The position numbers were made by a program, and so were the translations under genes. Positions 1-7,218 of a DNA stretch of 64,000 nucleotides are shown in pieces. The stretch is from Actinopolyspora xinjiangensis. Lineage in GTDB: Bacteria; Actinomycetota; Actinomycetes; Mycobacteriales; Pseudonocardiaceae. The notes beneath the pieces are model-generated. The model saw nothing but the letters and a program-made list of their open reading frames with translations. It searched no databases and was not told where the DNA came from. The stretch covers positions 1 to 64,000 of the forward strand of contig NZ_FNJR01000019.1 in NCBI RefSeq assembly GCF_900104475.1, read 5' to 3'. Within the stretch, counting starts at the first letter, position 1. Every line of letters begins with the position of its first letter.

Positions 1-4
1 CTAA
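1..4. repeat. Target-site duplication CTAA, left copy
   Basis: The four bases flanking the left end of the insertion sequence are CTAA, repeated at 1357-1360 beyond the right end. The window opens exactly on this duplication, so the gene the element entered continues to the left, out of view. Confidence 0.75.
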
Positions 5-1356
5 TACTGCAACGGCGCTCAGAGTGGGTAGCCGCGTTGTTGGTAGTGGCAGTGTCGGGCTTGGTGGTGTGCGTCGTCGGCGCCAGCGTGACCAGGACCA
101 GACGTGGTCGGCGGGGTGTGGTGTTCGGGTGATGAGGTTGATCAACAGGCGACGGAGCTCTGCTAAGGTGTAGTCGATCATGCCCTGGTTGCTGACGCGG
201 TTTCCCCCTGTATGGCCTGGGTTTTCGCGACGGCTAGCCAGGCGAGGGCGAGCAGGGACAGGGTGGTGTGGGCGTACCAGGCTCGCCAAGAACGTGCTTG
301 GTAGTGGTCGAGTCCGGCCTCGTTGTTGGCCTGTTGGAAGCATTCCTCGACATGCCAGCGCGAGCCGGCGGTCCAGGCCAGGTCGAGCAGCCGGGATCGG
401 CGGGGCCCATAGGCGATGTAGTAGGCGATCTCGCTGGGGTCGCTGATCGAGCGTCGCGCCAGCAGCCAGCGACCCCGCCCGGGCGGCCAGGCCGTGCCCA
501 GCGGCACGCGGGCCCAGTCATACAGGCGTGGCCCGTGCCCACCGGCCCCGACCGACAGCCGCCGCCACGAGCCCGGCGAGAGTGTGGTGACGAGCTCGTC
601 GGCCCGGCGCGTGTCACCGCCGGCGGTGGTCAGGGTGTCGGTGCGTTTGGTGGCCAGCACGTAGGCCACATCACGGTGCTCGAGCCAGTCCCGCAGGTAA
701 TGCGCCTGCCCGTAAGCCTCATCGCCGGTGACCCAGGCGAACGGCACCCCGGCCTGCACAGCACGGTCGATCATGGCCTGGGCCTGCTGGGGCTTGGTGG
801 CGAAACCGACCTCGTCGGGTATCCCGGCCGCTCGGCACCGATCCCGGTCGTCAGTCCACGACCTCGGCAAATACAGCTCCCGGTCGATCAACGCATGCCC
901 GGACCCAGAGGCGTAGGCCAAAAAGGTGCCGATCTGGCAGTTCTCCGTGCGCCCCGCCGTGCCGGAATACTGCCGCTGCACCCCCGCCGAACGCGTGCCC
1001 TTCTTCACAAACCCGGTCTCGTCAACGATCAACACCCCGTCGGACTCGCCGAGATGCTCGATGACGTAGTCCCGCACGTCATCGCGGACCCCAGCAATGT
1101 CCCAGTCCGCCCGCCGCAACAGCCGCTGCATCCCGTCCGGACTGACCTCACCAGCCTGCTCGGCAATCGTCCACCCGTTCTTGCGCTCCAAGCCCGCGAC
1201 CAGGCCAGACACATACTCACGCACCCGCGCCCGCGGCTCGGAACGCACAAACCGCCCCGCAATCCGCGCGTGCACCCGCTCCAACTCCACCGAGATCACA
1301 TCCAGCACCACACCCACCACGATCCACTACCGACTCACACGAGTGCCGTTGCAGTA
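5..1356 (-). mobile_element. IS701-family insertion sequence, apparently intact
   Basis: The element is bounded by imperfect terminal inverted repeats. The left end reads TACTGCAACGGCGCTC at 5-20, and the reverse complement of 1341-1356 reads TACTGCAACGGCACTC, so 15 of 16 bases match. CTAA occurs at both 1-4 and 1357-1360 as a 4-bp direct repeat, which fits the YTAR target known for the IS701 family. One transposase gene fills the element. The full reading frame and preserved ends suggest a recent insertion. Confidence 0.88.
178..1320 (-). CDS. IS701-family DDE transposase
   Basis: This 380-residue protein starts at a GTG and is the only gene of the insertion sequence. It is expected to cut and rejoin the element ends. 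A first acidic residue lies in VDETGF near residue 98, a second in VTGDEAYG near 199, and the late Glu in WHVEECFQQAN near 325, giving a DDE catalytic triad in the expected order. The length is normal for the family and no frameshift is seen. The gene stops well inside the left repeat, leaving about 150 bases of non-coding left end. Confidence 0.92.
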   Translation of the reverse strand: MVGVVLDVISVELERVHARIAGRFVRSEPRARVREYVSGLVAGLERKNGWTIAEQAGEVSPDGMQRLLRRADWDIAGVRDDVRDYVIEHLGESDGVLIVDETGFVKKGTRSAGVQRQYSGTAGRTENCQIGTFLAYASGSGHALIDRELYLPRSWTDDRDRCRAAGIPDEVGFATKPQQAQAMIDRAVQAGVPFAWVTGDEAYGQAHYLRDWLEHRDVAYVLATKRTDTLTTAGGDTRRADELVTTLSPGSWRRLSVGAGGHGPRLYDWARVPLGTAWPPGRGRWLLARRSISDPSEIAYYIAYGPRRSRLLDLAWTAGSRWHVEECFQQANNEAGLDHYQARSWRAWYAHTTLSLLALAWLAVAKTQAIQGETASATRA

Positions 1357-1360
1357 CTAA

Positions 1361-1548
1361 CCCCGCCGGTGAGGCCATCGCGAAACTCAATCAACAGGTC
1401 GCCGCCGGAAACGAGGACGCCTCCGAGGAAAGGACCTTACGGGACCGAGAGAAGACCCCCGAAGGCCGTCCAATCTTTCCACTAGGAAATCCGACTTCCC
1501 CAGGAAACCGACGAAGGCAACGTCACCAACCTCGGAAAGCAGGAATGA
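1361..1548 (+). pseudogene. Decayed 3' end of an unidentified gene
   Basis: Right of the insertion sequence, one frame reads a coding-like peptide beginning AGEAIAKLNQQVAAGNED. A later frame reads EIRLPQETDEGNVTNLGKQE and ends in TGA at 1546-1548, overlapping the ATG of the next gene as ATGA. That overlap is typical of a true upstream partner. The switch of frame implies at least one indel, and the insertion sequence has removed or displaced the 5' part. No family can be named. This is inferred from frame and overlap only. Confidence 0.35.
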
Positions 1549-1874
1549 CCACCATGCCCCGACACTCCACAACAAGCCGCACCACCCTGCTGGCAGGGCT
1601 CGCTACAGGAAGCCTGCTGCTCGCCGCCTGCGGAGTAGACAGCTCCGGCGAGGACAGCTCAACCACTGATGAAGAGTCCACGACAACCGCAAACAACAGT
1701 TCCACACTCGCGCAGGAAAACCCGTGCGAACAACTACCACAGCCGACAAGGAAAAATCTTATGCGACACCATCGGAGAAAACCGAAATACAGCGATCCCT
1801 TTCAACGAAAAATTCTCCGCAAGTATAAGCAACGCGGTCGAATACATCCTTTCGTGGTGCGCACCGGCAAATAA
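1545..1874 (+). pseudogene. Lipoprotein gene, frameshifted
   Basis: The first 30 residues form a lipoprotein signal peptide: basic start, hydrophobic core LLAGLATGSLLLA, lipobox LAAC with Cys about 27, then a Ser/Thr/Asp-rich tether. The tether and the following ENPCEQL recall DUF3558-type actinobacterial lipoproteins, but the match is weak. After about residue 65 this frame becomes a run of Lys/Arg unlike a mature lipoprotein. The +1 frame (1740-1956) instead reads a balanced peptide containing CDTIGENRNTAIPF. A frameshift near 1740 is the simplest explanation. The 1750-2100 stretch is visibly richer in A/T than the rest of the window, suggesting foreign origin. Confidence 0.5.
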
Positions 1875-2099
1875 GGCCGCTTCTATTATACGAAAAACCC
1901 CCAGGAGATTATCGATCAGAACACCCATATACTCTAGACCAATCAGCGTACGCTGAATCATGCCCTCGTGCGAGTGAAGCAACACAATAGAGCCCAACCC
2001 GTGACGGAACACACAGACGCTTGCAACATGAACACTGAACACCATAAATTTATTACCCGAACCAGAATTAATTTCCCGGCACACCAAGAAGGGGAATCT

Positions 2100-2693
2100 A
2101 TGCGTCGCTTTCTAGCGACTCTGGCTAGCGGTGCTATCGTCGCTACTGCGCTCGTGACTGCTGGACCGACAGCTAGCGCCGATCCGGCACCAGGTTTCGA
2201 GTTCGACGCCGCAAAGCTGGAACAACGCATGGATGACTACCTAGAATAGGCTGTTGACAACAGCTTCGTCATCATGGGCTGGGTCAACCCCAGCACTGGC
2301 GAAACACACCAATGGCGCTGCAGCTCTCTCAAACACATGGTGTGGGACACTGAAAATCGCCCCGCGCACGATCCCTACGTTGATGTCTATAGTTTCATGC
2401 ATTGTGCCGACCGGGTGGTAAGTTATGGCTTTCCCCGCCCAGGTGATCCAGGAAATACACGTTACATCGTTCAGTACCACGGAACGGACCGCAGAGGTGA
2501 CGTCGTCGTCAATGACGCGACCGGAGACATAGCCACGATCTACACTGAGCCAAATAATGACTGGCGCGAGTGTACCTTCTGGCAGCCTGCTTCGGCCCAG
2601 AAAGACACCCTCGAAGACAAGCAGTGGCGAATGACCTACCCTGCCTCGAATGAGACCGAGGGGAGTACGGCAGCGGATTCAGCAGCTGCGTGA
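2100..2693 (+). pseudogene. Secreted protein gene interrupted by in-frame TAG
   Basis: ATG at 2100 follows a good ribosome site (AAGGGG, 2088-2095). It opens a signal peptide, MRRFLATLASGAIVATALV, with an Ala-x-Ala cleavage site before DPAPG. The frame hits TAG at 2247-2249 after 49 codons and then stays open for 147 more codons to 2693. The downstream part is Cys-containing and looks like an extracellular domain. The simplest history is a point mutation of a Lys, Gln or Glu codon to amber; readthrough is possible but unsupported. The last dozen Ser/Ala-rich residues read out of frame into the next gene, so the original C terminus may also be lost. No family was recognised. Confidence 0.6.
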
Positions 2694-3279
2694 GCACGCC
2701 GAGCGACAGGACCAGGCCAATCCACATCTGGCGTTGCGCCGTGGCTTGACCCGGTTCATCCACGGGTGCGCCGCGTTGGGGTACTCCGACATCCCCGGCA
2801 CCACCCTGGTGGAATCCTATCGAGAAGTGCGTGCGCTGTTGGACGACCCCGGTCAACAGCGCACGCACAGCACGCTGGAACGGGTGAGCCTGGACTGCAT
2901 CGACCAATTGGGGAAGTGCGACGCCTTCACCGAAGTCGCCGCTGATCCGCAGCGGAAAGCAGGGCGTGACGACGAAATCGCCGAGCCGGTTCTGCTGCGG
3001 ATACCCCCGAGAACACTGATGGGCCGAGACACCTCCGATTCCTACTTTCCCATGGCCTGCTTCAACGCTGCCGGGACCTGTCTGGACGGTGTCTTGTCCC
3101 CCTACCGTTGCTGCCTCCTCGTTACCAGTTTGGGGTACTACGAACCGGCCGAGGAACGAGAGTTGCTCGACATGATGCGCACCTTCCGCATCGACTACGA
3201 AGACCAACCCGATAACCGCACAGCCATCGCTGAACGGATTACTCACCAGCTGCGGGACTTCGCTCGGCGGTTCGAGTAG
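2650..3279 (+). CDS. Hypothetical protein, possibly truncated at its N terminus
   Basis: This 209-residue frame has plausible soluble composition but no motif I recognise. Its start lies inside the end of the preceding broken gene, has no convincing ribosome site, and the first coding-like residues (RQRIQQLREHAERQ) look like the middle of a helix. It may therefore be the 3' part of a larger gene joined to the secreted-protein remnant by recombination. It has one Cys-rich patch (GTCLDGVLSPYRCC) near residue 150. There is no membrane segment. The function is unknown. Confidence 0.45.
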   Translation: MRPRGVRQRIQQLREHAERQDQANPHLALRRGLTRFIHGCAALGYSDIPGTTLVESYREVRALLDDPGQQRTHSTLERVSLDCIDQLGKCDAFTEVAADPQRKAGRDDEIAEPVLLRIPPRTLMGRDTSDSYFPMACFNAAGTCLDGVLSPYRCCLLVTSLGYYEPAEERELLDMMRTFRIDYEDQPDNRTAIAERITHQLRDFARRFE

Positions 3280-3321
3280 ACCACCCTCCGAACGCCCGGT
3301 AGGCCATTCAGGGGCATCTAG

Positions 3322-3335
3322 TAGTGCGACGGCAT
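3322..3335 (+). repeat. Possible solitary IS701-type end
   Basis: The sequence TAGTGCGACGGCAT follows CTAG (3318-3321) and matches the terminal repeat of the insertion sequence at 5-1356 in about 11 of 14 bases, with CTAG fitting the family's YTAR target. No element body follows, so if real it is a relic left at the border of the helicase fragment. The match is short and could be chance. Confidence 0.3.
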
Positions 3336-3355
3336 CTATAGAGCCCCTAACGCAT

Positions 3356-4003
3356 TTGGTGTGGGAGTCGTCGCCAGCAGATGAGGCTGGTGACCAGCGG
3401 CACACCACCAGCGCCCCCGCCGGTGTACCGGAGATCACGCTGGACCACGTGGGAACAGTGGAGAACGCGGCGAAAGTGATCGCCGCACTGCACCGGGGTG
3501 AGAAACGGCTGGTGTTCGTCGACTCCCGGCGCAGGGTGGAAGAGCCGGCCACGGCGCTCCGTTTCCGCGGAGTGACGACCTTCGTCTCGCACTCCTCGCT
3601 GTCGGCGACGCAGCGGCGTTCCTCCGAGCAGGCGTTCGCCGAAGCGAGCGACTGCGTGATCGTCGCCACCTCCACCTTGGAACTCGGCATCGACGTGGGG
3701 GACCTGGACCGGGTGATCCAGTTGGGTGCCCCCGCGACAGTCTCCTCGTTCCTGCAGCGGCTCGGCCGCACCGGCAGGCGTACCGGCTCGGTACGGAACT
3801 GCCTGTTCCTGGGCCCGAACGAGGAATCGGTGCTGCACGCGGCCGGTCTGCTGCGGTGCTGGAACGCGCTGCGCGGGCTGAAGTTCGCCACGGCGCTGCC
3901 CGAGGAACTGGCGGTGGACACGCTGGCACAGCGTCACATGGACACCACCGGCAGTGCCACAGTGCTGGGAGAACCACTGCGGCGAGTCGTCATCGAGGAG
4001 TGA
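3356..4003 (+). pseudogene. Lhr-like SF2 helicase remnant, truncated at both ends
   Basis: The frame encodes the second RecA-like half of a superfamily 2 helicase. Motif IV is RLVFVDSRRRVEE, motif V is ATSTLELGIDVGDLD, and motif VI is FLQRLGRTGRR. The family normally begins with a RecA1 domain carrying the Walker A and DEAD/DEAH motifs, and full-length Lhr-like proteins are several hundred residues longer. Here that half is absent and the first 25 residues look unrelated. The C terminus stops soon after the helicase core. I read it as a dead fragment, consistent with the damaged genes around it. Confidence 0.7.
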
Positions 4004-4203
4004 ATGGCGAGCGAGAGGCGATGGAATCGGTCCGCTACTTCGGTACCGCTTTGGTGAAAGTCCGCTCGACATGGACGGTCACCCGGTGCAAGCAGTCCAG
4101 GATCTCGACCTCGTTCCTGTCGGCTCCGAAATCCGGCCGATTCTCGGGTGGGCCAGTGGCCACCGAGATCGCCCTGACCGGCTCAAATGCCGAGCCGCGC
4201 CGC
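4004..4203. other. Non-coding gap after the helicase remnant
   Basis: Two hundred bases separate the helicase fragment from the end of the MarR gene. One plus frame (from about 4044) reads a short coding-like stretch containing PVQAVQDLDLVPVGSEIRP, but it has no start or family match and may be another gene scrap. Nothing else is convincing. Confidence 0.3.
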
Positions 4204-4659
4204 TCAGTCCTCCAACCCCCGCGCCACCGTGTCGAGCCCGTCGGTCAGCGCGGCCAGCTGTTCGCGGCTGAGCAGGTCGATCAGGGAGGAGCGGACCAGC
4301 TCCACATGGCCGGGGGCGGCCCGGCGCAGTGTCGCCATCCCCTCCTCGGTCAGCACCGCGAGCACCCCACGATCGTCCCCGGGGCACGAGCTCCGGCGGA
4401 CCAGCCCGGCCTTCTCGAGCTTGCCGATCTGGTACGAGGCGCCGCTCTTGGAGGTCAGCAACGACTCGGCCAGCTCGGTCATCCGCAGCTGCCAGTCCGG
4501 CGCGTCGGCCAGCCGCACCAGGATCTCGTACTGGGGGTGCGAGAGTCCCTCCTGCTCGCGCAGGTGATGTTCCACACGCCGCTCCACCCGGTGGCTCACC
4601 TCCAGGAAGGCGTTCCACGCTGCCTTCTCCTGGGAGTCCAGCCACCTTGGTTGCGTCAT
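4204..4659 (-). CDS. MarR-family transcriptional regulator
   Basis: This 151-residue winged-helix regulator most likely represses the divergent doxX-like gene and itself. The start chosen is the ATG at 4657-4659 (MTQPRW); an upstream in-frame extension would run through the operator. The fold is visible as the helix pair around RVEHHLREQEGLSHPQYEIL, a recognition segment LAESLLTSKSGASYQIGKLEKAGLV, and a wing with the family-typical DDRGVLAVLTEEG (MarR proteins usually show DxRxxxxxLT). The ligand cannot be deduced. Confidence 0.9.
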   Translation of the reverse strand: MTQPRWLDSQEKAAWNAFLEVSHRVERRVEHHLREQEGLSHPQYEILVRLADAPDWQLRMTELAESLLTSKSGASYQIGKLEKAGLVRRSSCPGDDRGVLAVLTEEGMATLRRAAPGHVELVRSSLIDLLSREQLAALTDGLDTVARGLED

Positions 4660-4674
4660 GCATCCATCATAACG

Positions 4675-4694
4675 GTTGTTCGAATTTGAACAAC
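4675..4694. promoter_or_regulatory. Inverted repeat, probable MarR operator
   Basis: GTTGTTC (4675-4681) and GAACAAC (4688-4694) form perfect 7-bp arms around a 6-bp AT-rich centre, GAATTT. The site is 16 bases upstream of the marR start and 76 upstream of doxX, in a gap of only 111 bases. The position and dyad symmetry fit a dimeric MarR repressor controlling both genes. Confidence 0.65.
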
Positions 4695-4770
4695 CCGGTA
4701 GTTTGGCGGTGGTTTCGATTCGAACTATCCGGGCCGGGATCTCCCGGCTCCGACCCACAGGAGGAAGACC

Positions 4771-5214
4771 GTGCCGCAGTTACCAACCGCCGTCCGCGAC
4801 CTGGCCCTGCTGCTCGGGCGTGTCGTGATCGGGATCGTGTTCGTCGTGCACGGCCTGCAGAAGTTCACCCAGTGGGGGATCAGCGGTACGACCGACTCGT
4901 TCGCCCAGATGGAAATCCCCGCTCCCGCTCTGTCCGCGTGGTTCGCGGCGCTGGTGGAGACGCTGGGCGGTATAGCCCTCATCGTGGGAGTCGCGCTGCC
5001 GCTGGCCGGAGCACTGCTGGCGGTGGTCATGCTCGGCGCGCTGTTCTTCGTACACCTCAGCCAGGGCTTCTCCGAGTACGAGTACGTGCTCGTGCTGGCC
5101 GCCGCCGCGCTCGCCCTCGGCTTCAACGGTGGCAACTACTCGATCGACCGGCTGCTGCGCGGCTCGGGCACATCGGGCAAGTCGAACACCGCGCCCGAAA
5201 GCGCCAACGCCTGA
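4771..5214 (+). CDS. DoxX-family membrane protein
   Basis: The gene starts at GTG 4771 with AGGAGG seven bases upstream. The 147 residues contain four hydrophobic segments (about 11-30, 52-72, 77-96, 102-120) and the DoxX hallmark FVVHGLQKF near residue 27. DoxX proteins are small inner-membrane proteins; in mycobacteria one forms an oxidoreductase complex involved in thiol and oxidant homeostasis, but most have no assigned reaction. Its divergence from a MarR regulator suggests induction by a small molecule or redox stress. Confidence 0.85.
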   Translation: MPQLPTAVRDLALLLGRVVIGIVFVVHGLQKFTQWGISGTTDSFAQMEIPAPALSAWFAALVETLGGIALIVGVALPLAGALLAVVMLGALFFVHLSQGFSEYEYVLVLAAAALALGFNGGNYSIDRLLRGSGTSGKSNTAPESANA

Positions 5215-5308
5215 CGAACCCCACGCCGTCCCCACTGGTCGGCCCCGACGCCGGGAACCGGCGGTCATCTCCGGAAGGATCGCTCCGGTCACCCCCTTCC
5301 GACCAGTT

Positions 5309-5326
5309 CCGGGGAACTTTCCCCGG
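5309..5326. terminator. Hairpin between convergent genes
   Basis: CCGGGGAA (5309-5316) and TTCCCCGG (5319-5326) pair perfectly around two bases. It sits between the end of doxX-like (5214) and the end of the SagB-type gene (5351), so it could stop transcription from both sides. There is no T-run, as is usual in high-GC actinobacteria. Confidence 0.45.
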
Positions 5327-5350
5327 CAGCGGTGGAACCGGACCACCGGA

Positions 5351-6484
5351 TCAGCTGGACTCCACGGCGACTCCGCCGAGGTCGGTGCGCCGGAAGGTCT
5401 CCACCTCGGCCATCGGTGGCGCCTCGGTCTGCTCGGGCGCCGGGTACCCGGCCGCCAGCACGTAGAGCGGGGTGCTGCCGATGTTGTCCAGGCCCAGCCG
5501 TTCCGCGACGACCGAGTCGTGGAACGCCCCGGTCTGCGCCGGTCCGAGCCCCAGGGCGGTGGCGGTCAGCGCGAAGGTCTGCCCCAAGTGCCCCGCGTCG
5601 AGCAGCATCACGCGGTAGGAGCGCGGCGTGGGGTACTTGCTCAGCAGCCGGTCCACCACCGCGCTGAGCACCACCAGGAACGCCGCGCCACGCGCCCACT
5701 CCTGGTCCGCGCAGAAGTGGGTCGCGTCCTCCGGGGTGAAGCCCTCGGAGAGCAGTTCCAGCGAGTGCTCTCTGAGGTTGTAGTGGTACGTCCCCGGCCT
5801 CACCCCGGTGACGTTGCGGATCGCCACGTAGGCGTCCAGCTCCTGACGAGCCCCGCCCGCGGGGCTCGTGCGGCGGAACAGCGCGCAGCGTCCGCAGTCG
5901 ATGTAGTCCACCGGGGCGAACACCGTGGCGAGCAGCGCGCTCAACACCTCGAGCGGTACCGGTTCCTCGGTGTGGTCCCGGCGGGTGCGGCGCGCGTACA
6001 GCACCTCGTCGTAGGGGGTGGCGAGCTCCGGGCAGCGCGGCCGGGGCAGCAGAATCCGGTCGGCCTCCGGATAACCGGTGAACAGCACGAAGGGGGAATC
6101 GGATTCACCGCCCGACACGATGTTCGCCGGCTGCTCCGTGTCGGGGTACTTGACGTCCTGGGTGGCGTAGTGGAAGAAGGACGCCTCCGGGGCCCAGGTA
6201 CCCCACTGCCGGTCGAACCGTTCGTCGGACTCGGCCTCGGCGCTGCCCTCCGCCAGCAGCAACCCGTTCTCGTGCAACTGATCGACCGCGCCGGACAGGC
6301 TCTCCCCGGAGAGATGCCCCAGCTCCTCGGCCGCCTCCAGGGGATCGGTCCACTCCTCGAACGCGGAGAGGATCTCGGCCGCCACCGGGTGCATCGTGAG
6401 CGGATCACCGCCAGGATGCGGGTGGACGACGAAATTTCCCCCGTGCCAGTAACAGACCAGTCCGCGACGGCGACGCAATCGCAT
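5351..6484 (-). CDS. SagB-type (ThcOx/nitroreductase-fold) dehydrogenase
   Basis: This 377-residue protein has an N-terminal winged-helix-like region (about 1-80, including HPVAAEILSAFEEW and LHENGLLL) of the kind found at the front of SagB enzymes. A nitroreductase-fold FMN domain follows from about residue 160. Recognisable blocks are YARRTRRDH (FMN-phosphate region), NVTGVRPGTYHYNLREHSL, and SYRVMLLDAGHLGQTFALTATALGLG. The best-known SagB enzymes oxidise azolines in modified peptides; others act in unknown pathways. No cyclodehydratase (YcaO) gene is in the window. The ATG at 6482-6484 has GGAG six bases upstream. A tiny Trp-rich reading frame and a strong hairpin precede it on the same strand. 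Confidence 0.85.
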   Translation of the reverse strand: MRLRRRRGLVCYWHGGNFVVHPHPGGDPLTMHPVAAEILSAFEEWTDPLEAAEELGHLSGESLSGAVDQLHENGLLLAEGSAEAESDERFDRQWGTWAPEASFFHYATQDVKYPDTEQPANIVSGGESDSPFVLFTGYPEADRILLPRPRCPELATPYDEVLYARRTRRDHTEEPVPLEVLSALLATVFAPVDYIDCGRCALFRRTSPAGGARQELDAYVAIRNVTGVRPGTYHYNLREHSLELLSEGFTPEDATHFCADQEWARGAAFLVVLSAVVDRLLSKYPTPRSYRVMLLDAGHLGQTFALTATALGLGPAQTGAFHDSVVAERLGLDNIGSTPLYVLAAGYPAPEQTEAPPMAEVETFRRTDLGGVAVESS

Positions 6485-6532
6485 GAAGCACTCCGAATTC
6501 TCCGGCGTCGAAACAAGAATTCCCGATCAAGG

Positions 6533-6562
6533 TCGTGAGGCGGGGATTTCCCCGCCCCACGA
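6533..6562 (-). terminator. Strong hairpin between the Trp-rich peptide and the SagB-type gene
   Basis: TCGTG plus GGCGGGG (6533-6545, one A bulge position) pairs with CCCCGCC plus CACGA (6550-6562), giving a 12-bp stem with one A-C mismatch and a 4-base loop. It begins 12 bases after the peptide stop codon and lies 49 bases before the dehydrogenase start. It can act as a partial terminator giving more peptide than enzyme, or as an attenuator governed by translation of the peptide's Trp codons. No T-run follows. Confidence 0.65.
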
Positions 6563-6574
6563 CGGAAGTGATCA

Positions 6575-6661
6575 TCAGGACTGGCTCCACCACCAAACAA
6601 AGGGGCGCTCCTTGCGATCACTCCTGTTCACAGCGGCGATCCGCATGTCGATACTGCGCAT
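6575..6661 (-). CDS. 28-residue Trp-rich peptide: RiPP precursor or attenuator leader
   Basis: The second of two in-frame ATGs (6659-6661) is preceded by a textbook ribosome site, GAGGAGG, at 8-base spacing; the first ATG (6665-6667) is too close to it. The peptide is basic and polar for 20 residues and ends RPFVWWWSQS, with three consecutive Trp codons at positions 23-25. A compact ribosome-engaged peptide gene just upstream of a SagB-type dehydrogenase fits a ribosomally made precursor with a C-terminal aromatic core. The run of Trp codons followed by a hairpin also fits an actinobacterial trp-type leader peptide that senses charged tRNA-Trp. The sequence alone does not decide, but translation is well supported. 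Confidence 0.6.
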   Translation of the reverse strand: MRSIDMRIAAVNRSDRKERPFVWWWSQS

Positions 6662-7164
6662 TTTCATCACCTCCTCTCCACATCCGACGGGACGATGCGC
6701 CCACAATTGAGGCAGCACCACCACGGCCGGACAATGAGAAGGACGACCAATCACACCACAGGTGACAGGGAAACACTCGCATGTCGCAGTGAAACATATT
6801 TCACGAACCCGACACACCGGCAAGGAAATTATACTTGTTCCCGATGCCGCCCCGTGTGGAACGCGTGAACGAACGCGTCGGAAACGACGGACGAGGATAA
6901 TCCACTCCGGACGGATTTTCGCCGGCGTCCCTGTCGAGGCGGAGAGCCCGCGGCCTGCCCGGACGAGGGATCCTGCAGTTCCGGCCGCGAGCCCTCCGGT
7001 CGGGTTCCGAGGAGTACCGCCCCTCGGACGATCTACGCAACGGGCCCGCCGGGACTTCGTCGACTCGCCTCGGCGACGGCTCGCTCGGCGCTACCTCCCG
7101 CCGACTCCCCCCGGCAGGACCGACATCGAGCGGGCACGTCCGAACCCGATGGAGCACCAGCACG
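6662..7164. other. Upstream region of the peptide gene; no further gene seen
   Basis: About 500 bases hold no convincing reading frame. On the minus strand there is a TATAAT box (reverse complement of 6828-6833) without a clear -35, and a 6-bp-arm inverted repeat at 6789-6804, both about 130-170 bases upstream of the Trp-rich peptide. The remainder up to the palindrome at 7165 is featureless GC-rich sequence. Confidence 0.45.
6789..6804. promoter_or_regulatory. Inverted repeat GTGAAA-N4-TTTCAC
   Basis: GTGAAA (6789-6794) and TTTCAC (6799-6804) are perfect 6-bp arms around CATA. The repeat sits 128 bases upstream of the peptide start and just downstream of a TATAAT box on the minus strand, where a repressor could block transcription. 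No regulator gene is adjacent, so a partner cannot be named. Confidence 0.4.
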
Positions 7165-7206
7165 GTGGTGTGTGGTGGTTTTCGCGCGAAAACCACCACA
7201 CACCAC
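7165..7206 (-). terminator. Perfect 42-base palindrome at operon end
   Basis: Bases 7165-7185 are exactly the reverse complement of 7186-7206, centred on CGCG, with long runs of GTGGT on one side and ACCAC on the other. It starts 12 bases after the stop codon of the kinase ending at 7219, so it is most likely the terminator of the whole minus-strand polyol operon. The complete absence of mismatch is unusual for a terminator and could also make it a cruciform or protein site. Confidence 0.7.
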
Positions 7207-7218
7207 TGGCGGAAGAGC

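Noticed and set aside
268-1485. A 405-codon plus-strand frame through the insertion sequence
   Set aside because: It is antisense to the transposase, with His/Pro/Arg-rich composition and no family features.
5351-6484. A thiazole/oxazole peptide cluster
   Set aside because: No YcaO cyclodehydratase, protease or transporter gene is nearby and the candidate peptide has only one Cys-free Ser-containing tail, so azole formation is not supported.
7165-7206. A CRISPR repeat
   Set aside because: It is a single palindrome with no spaced repeats, and no cas genes are in the window.
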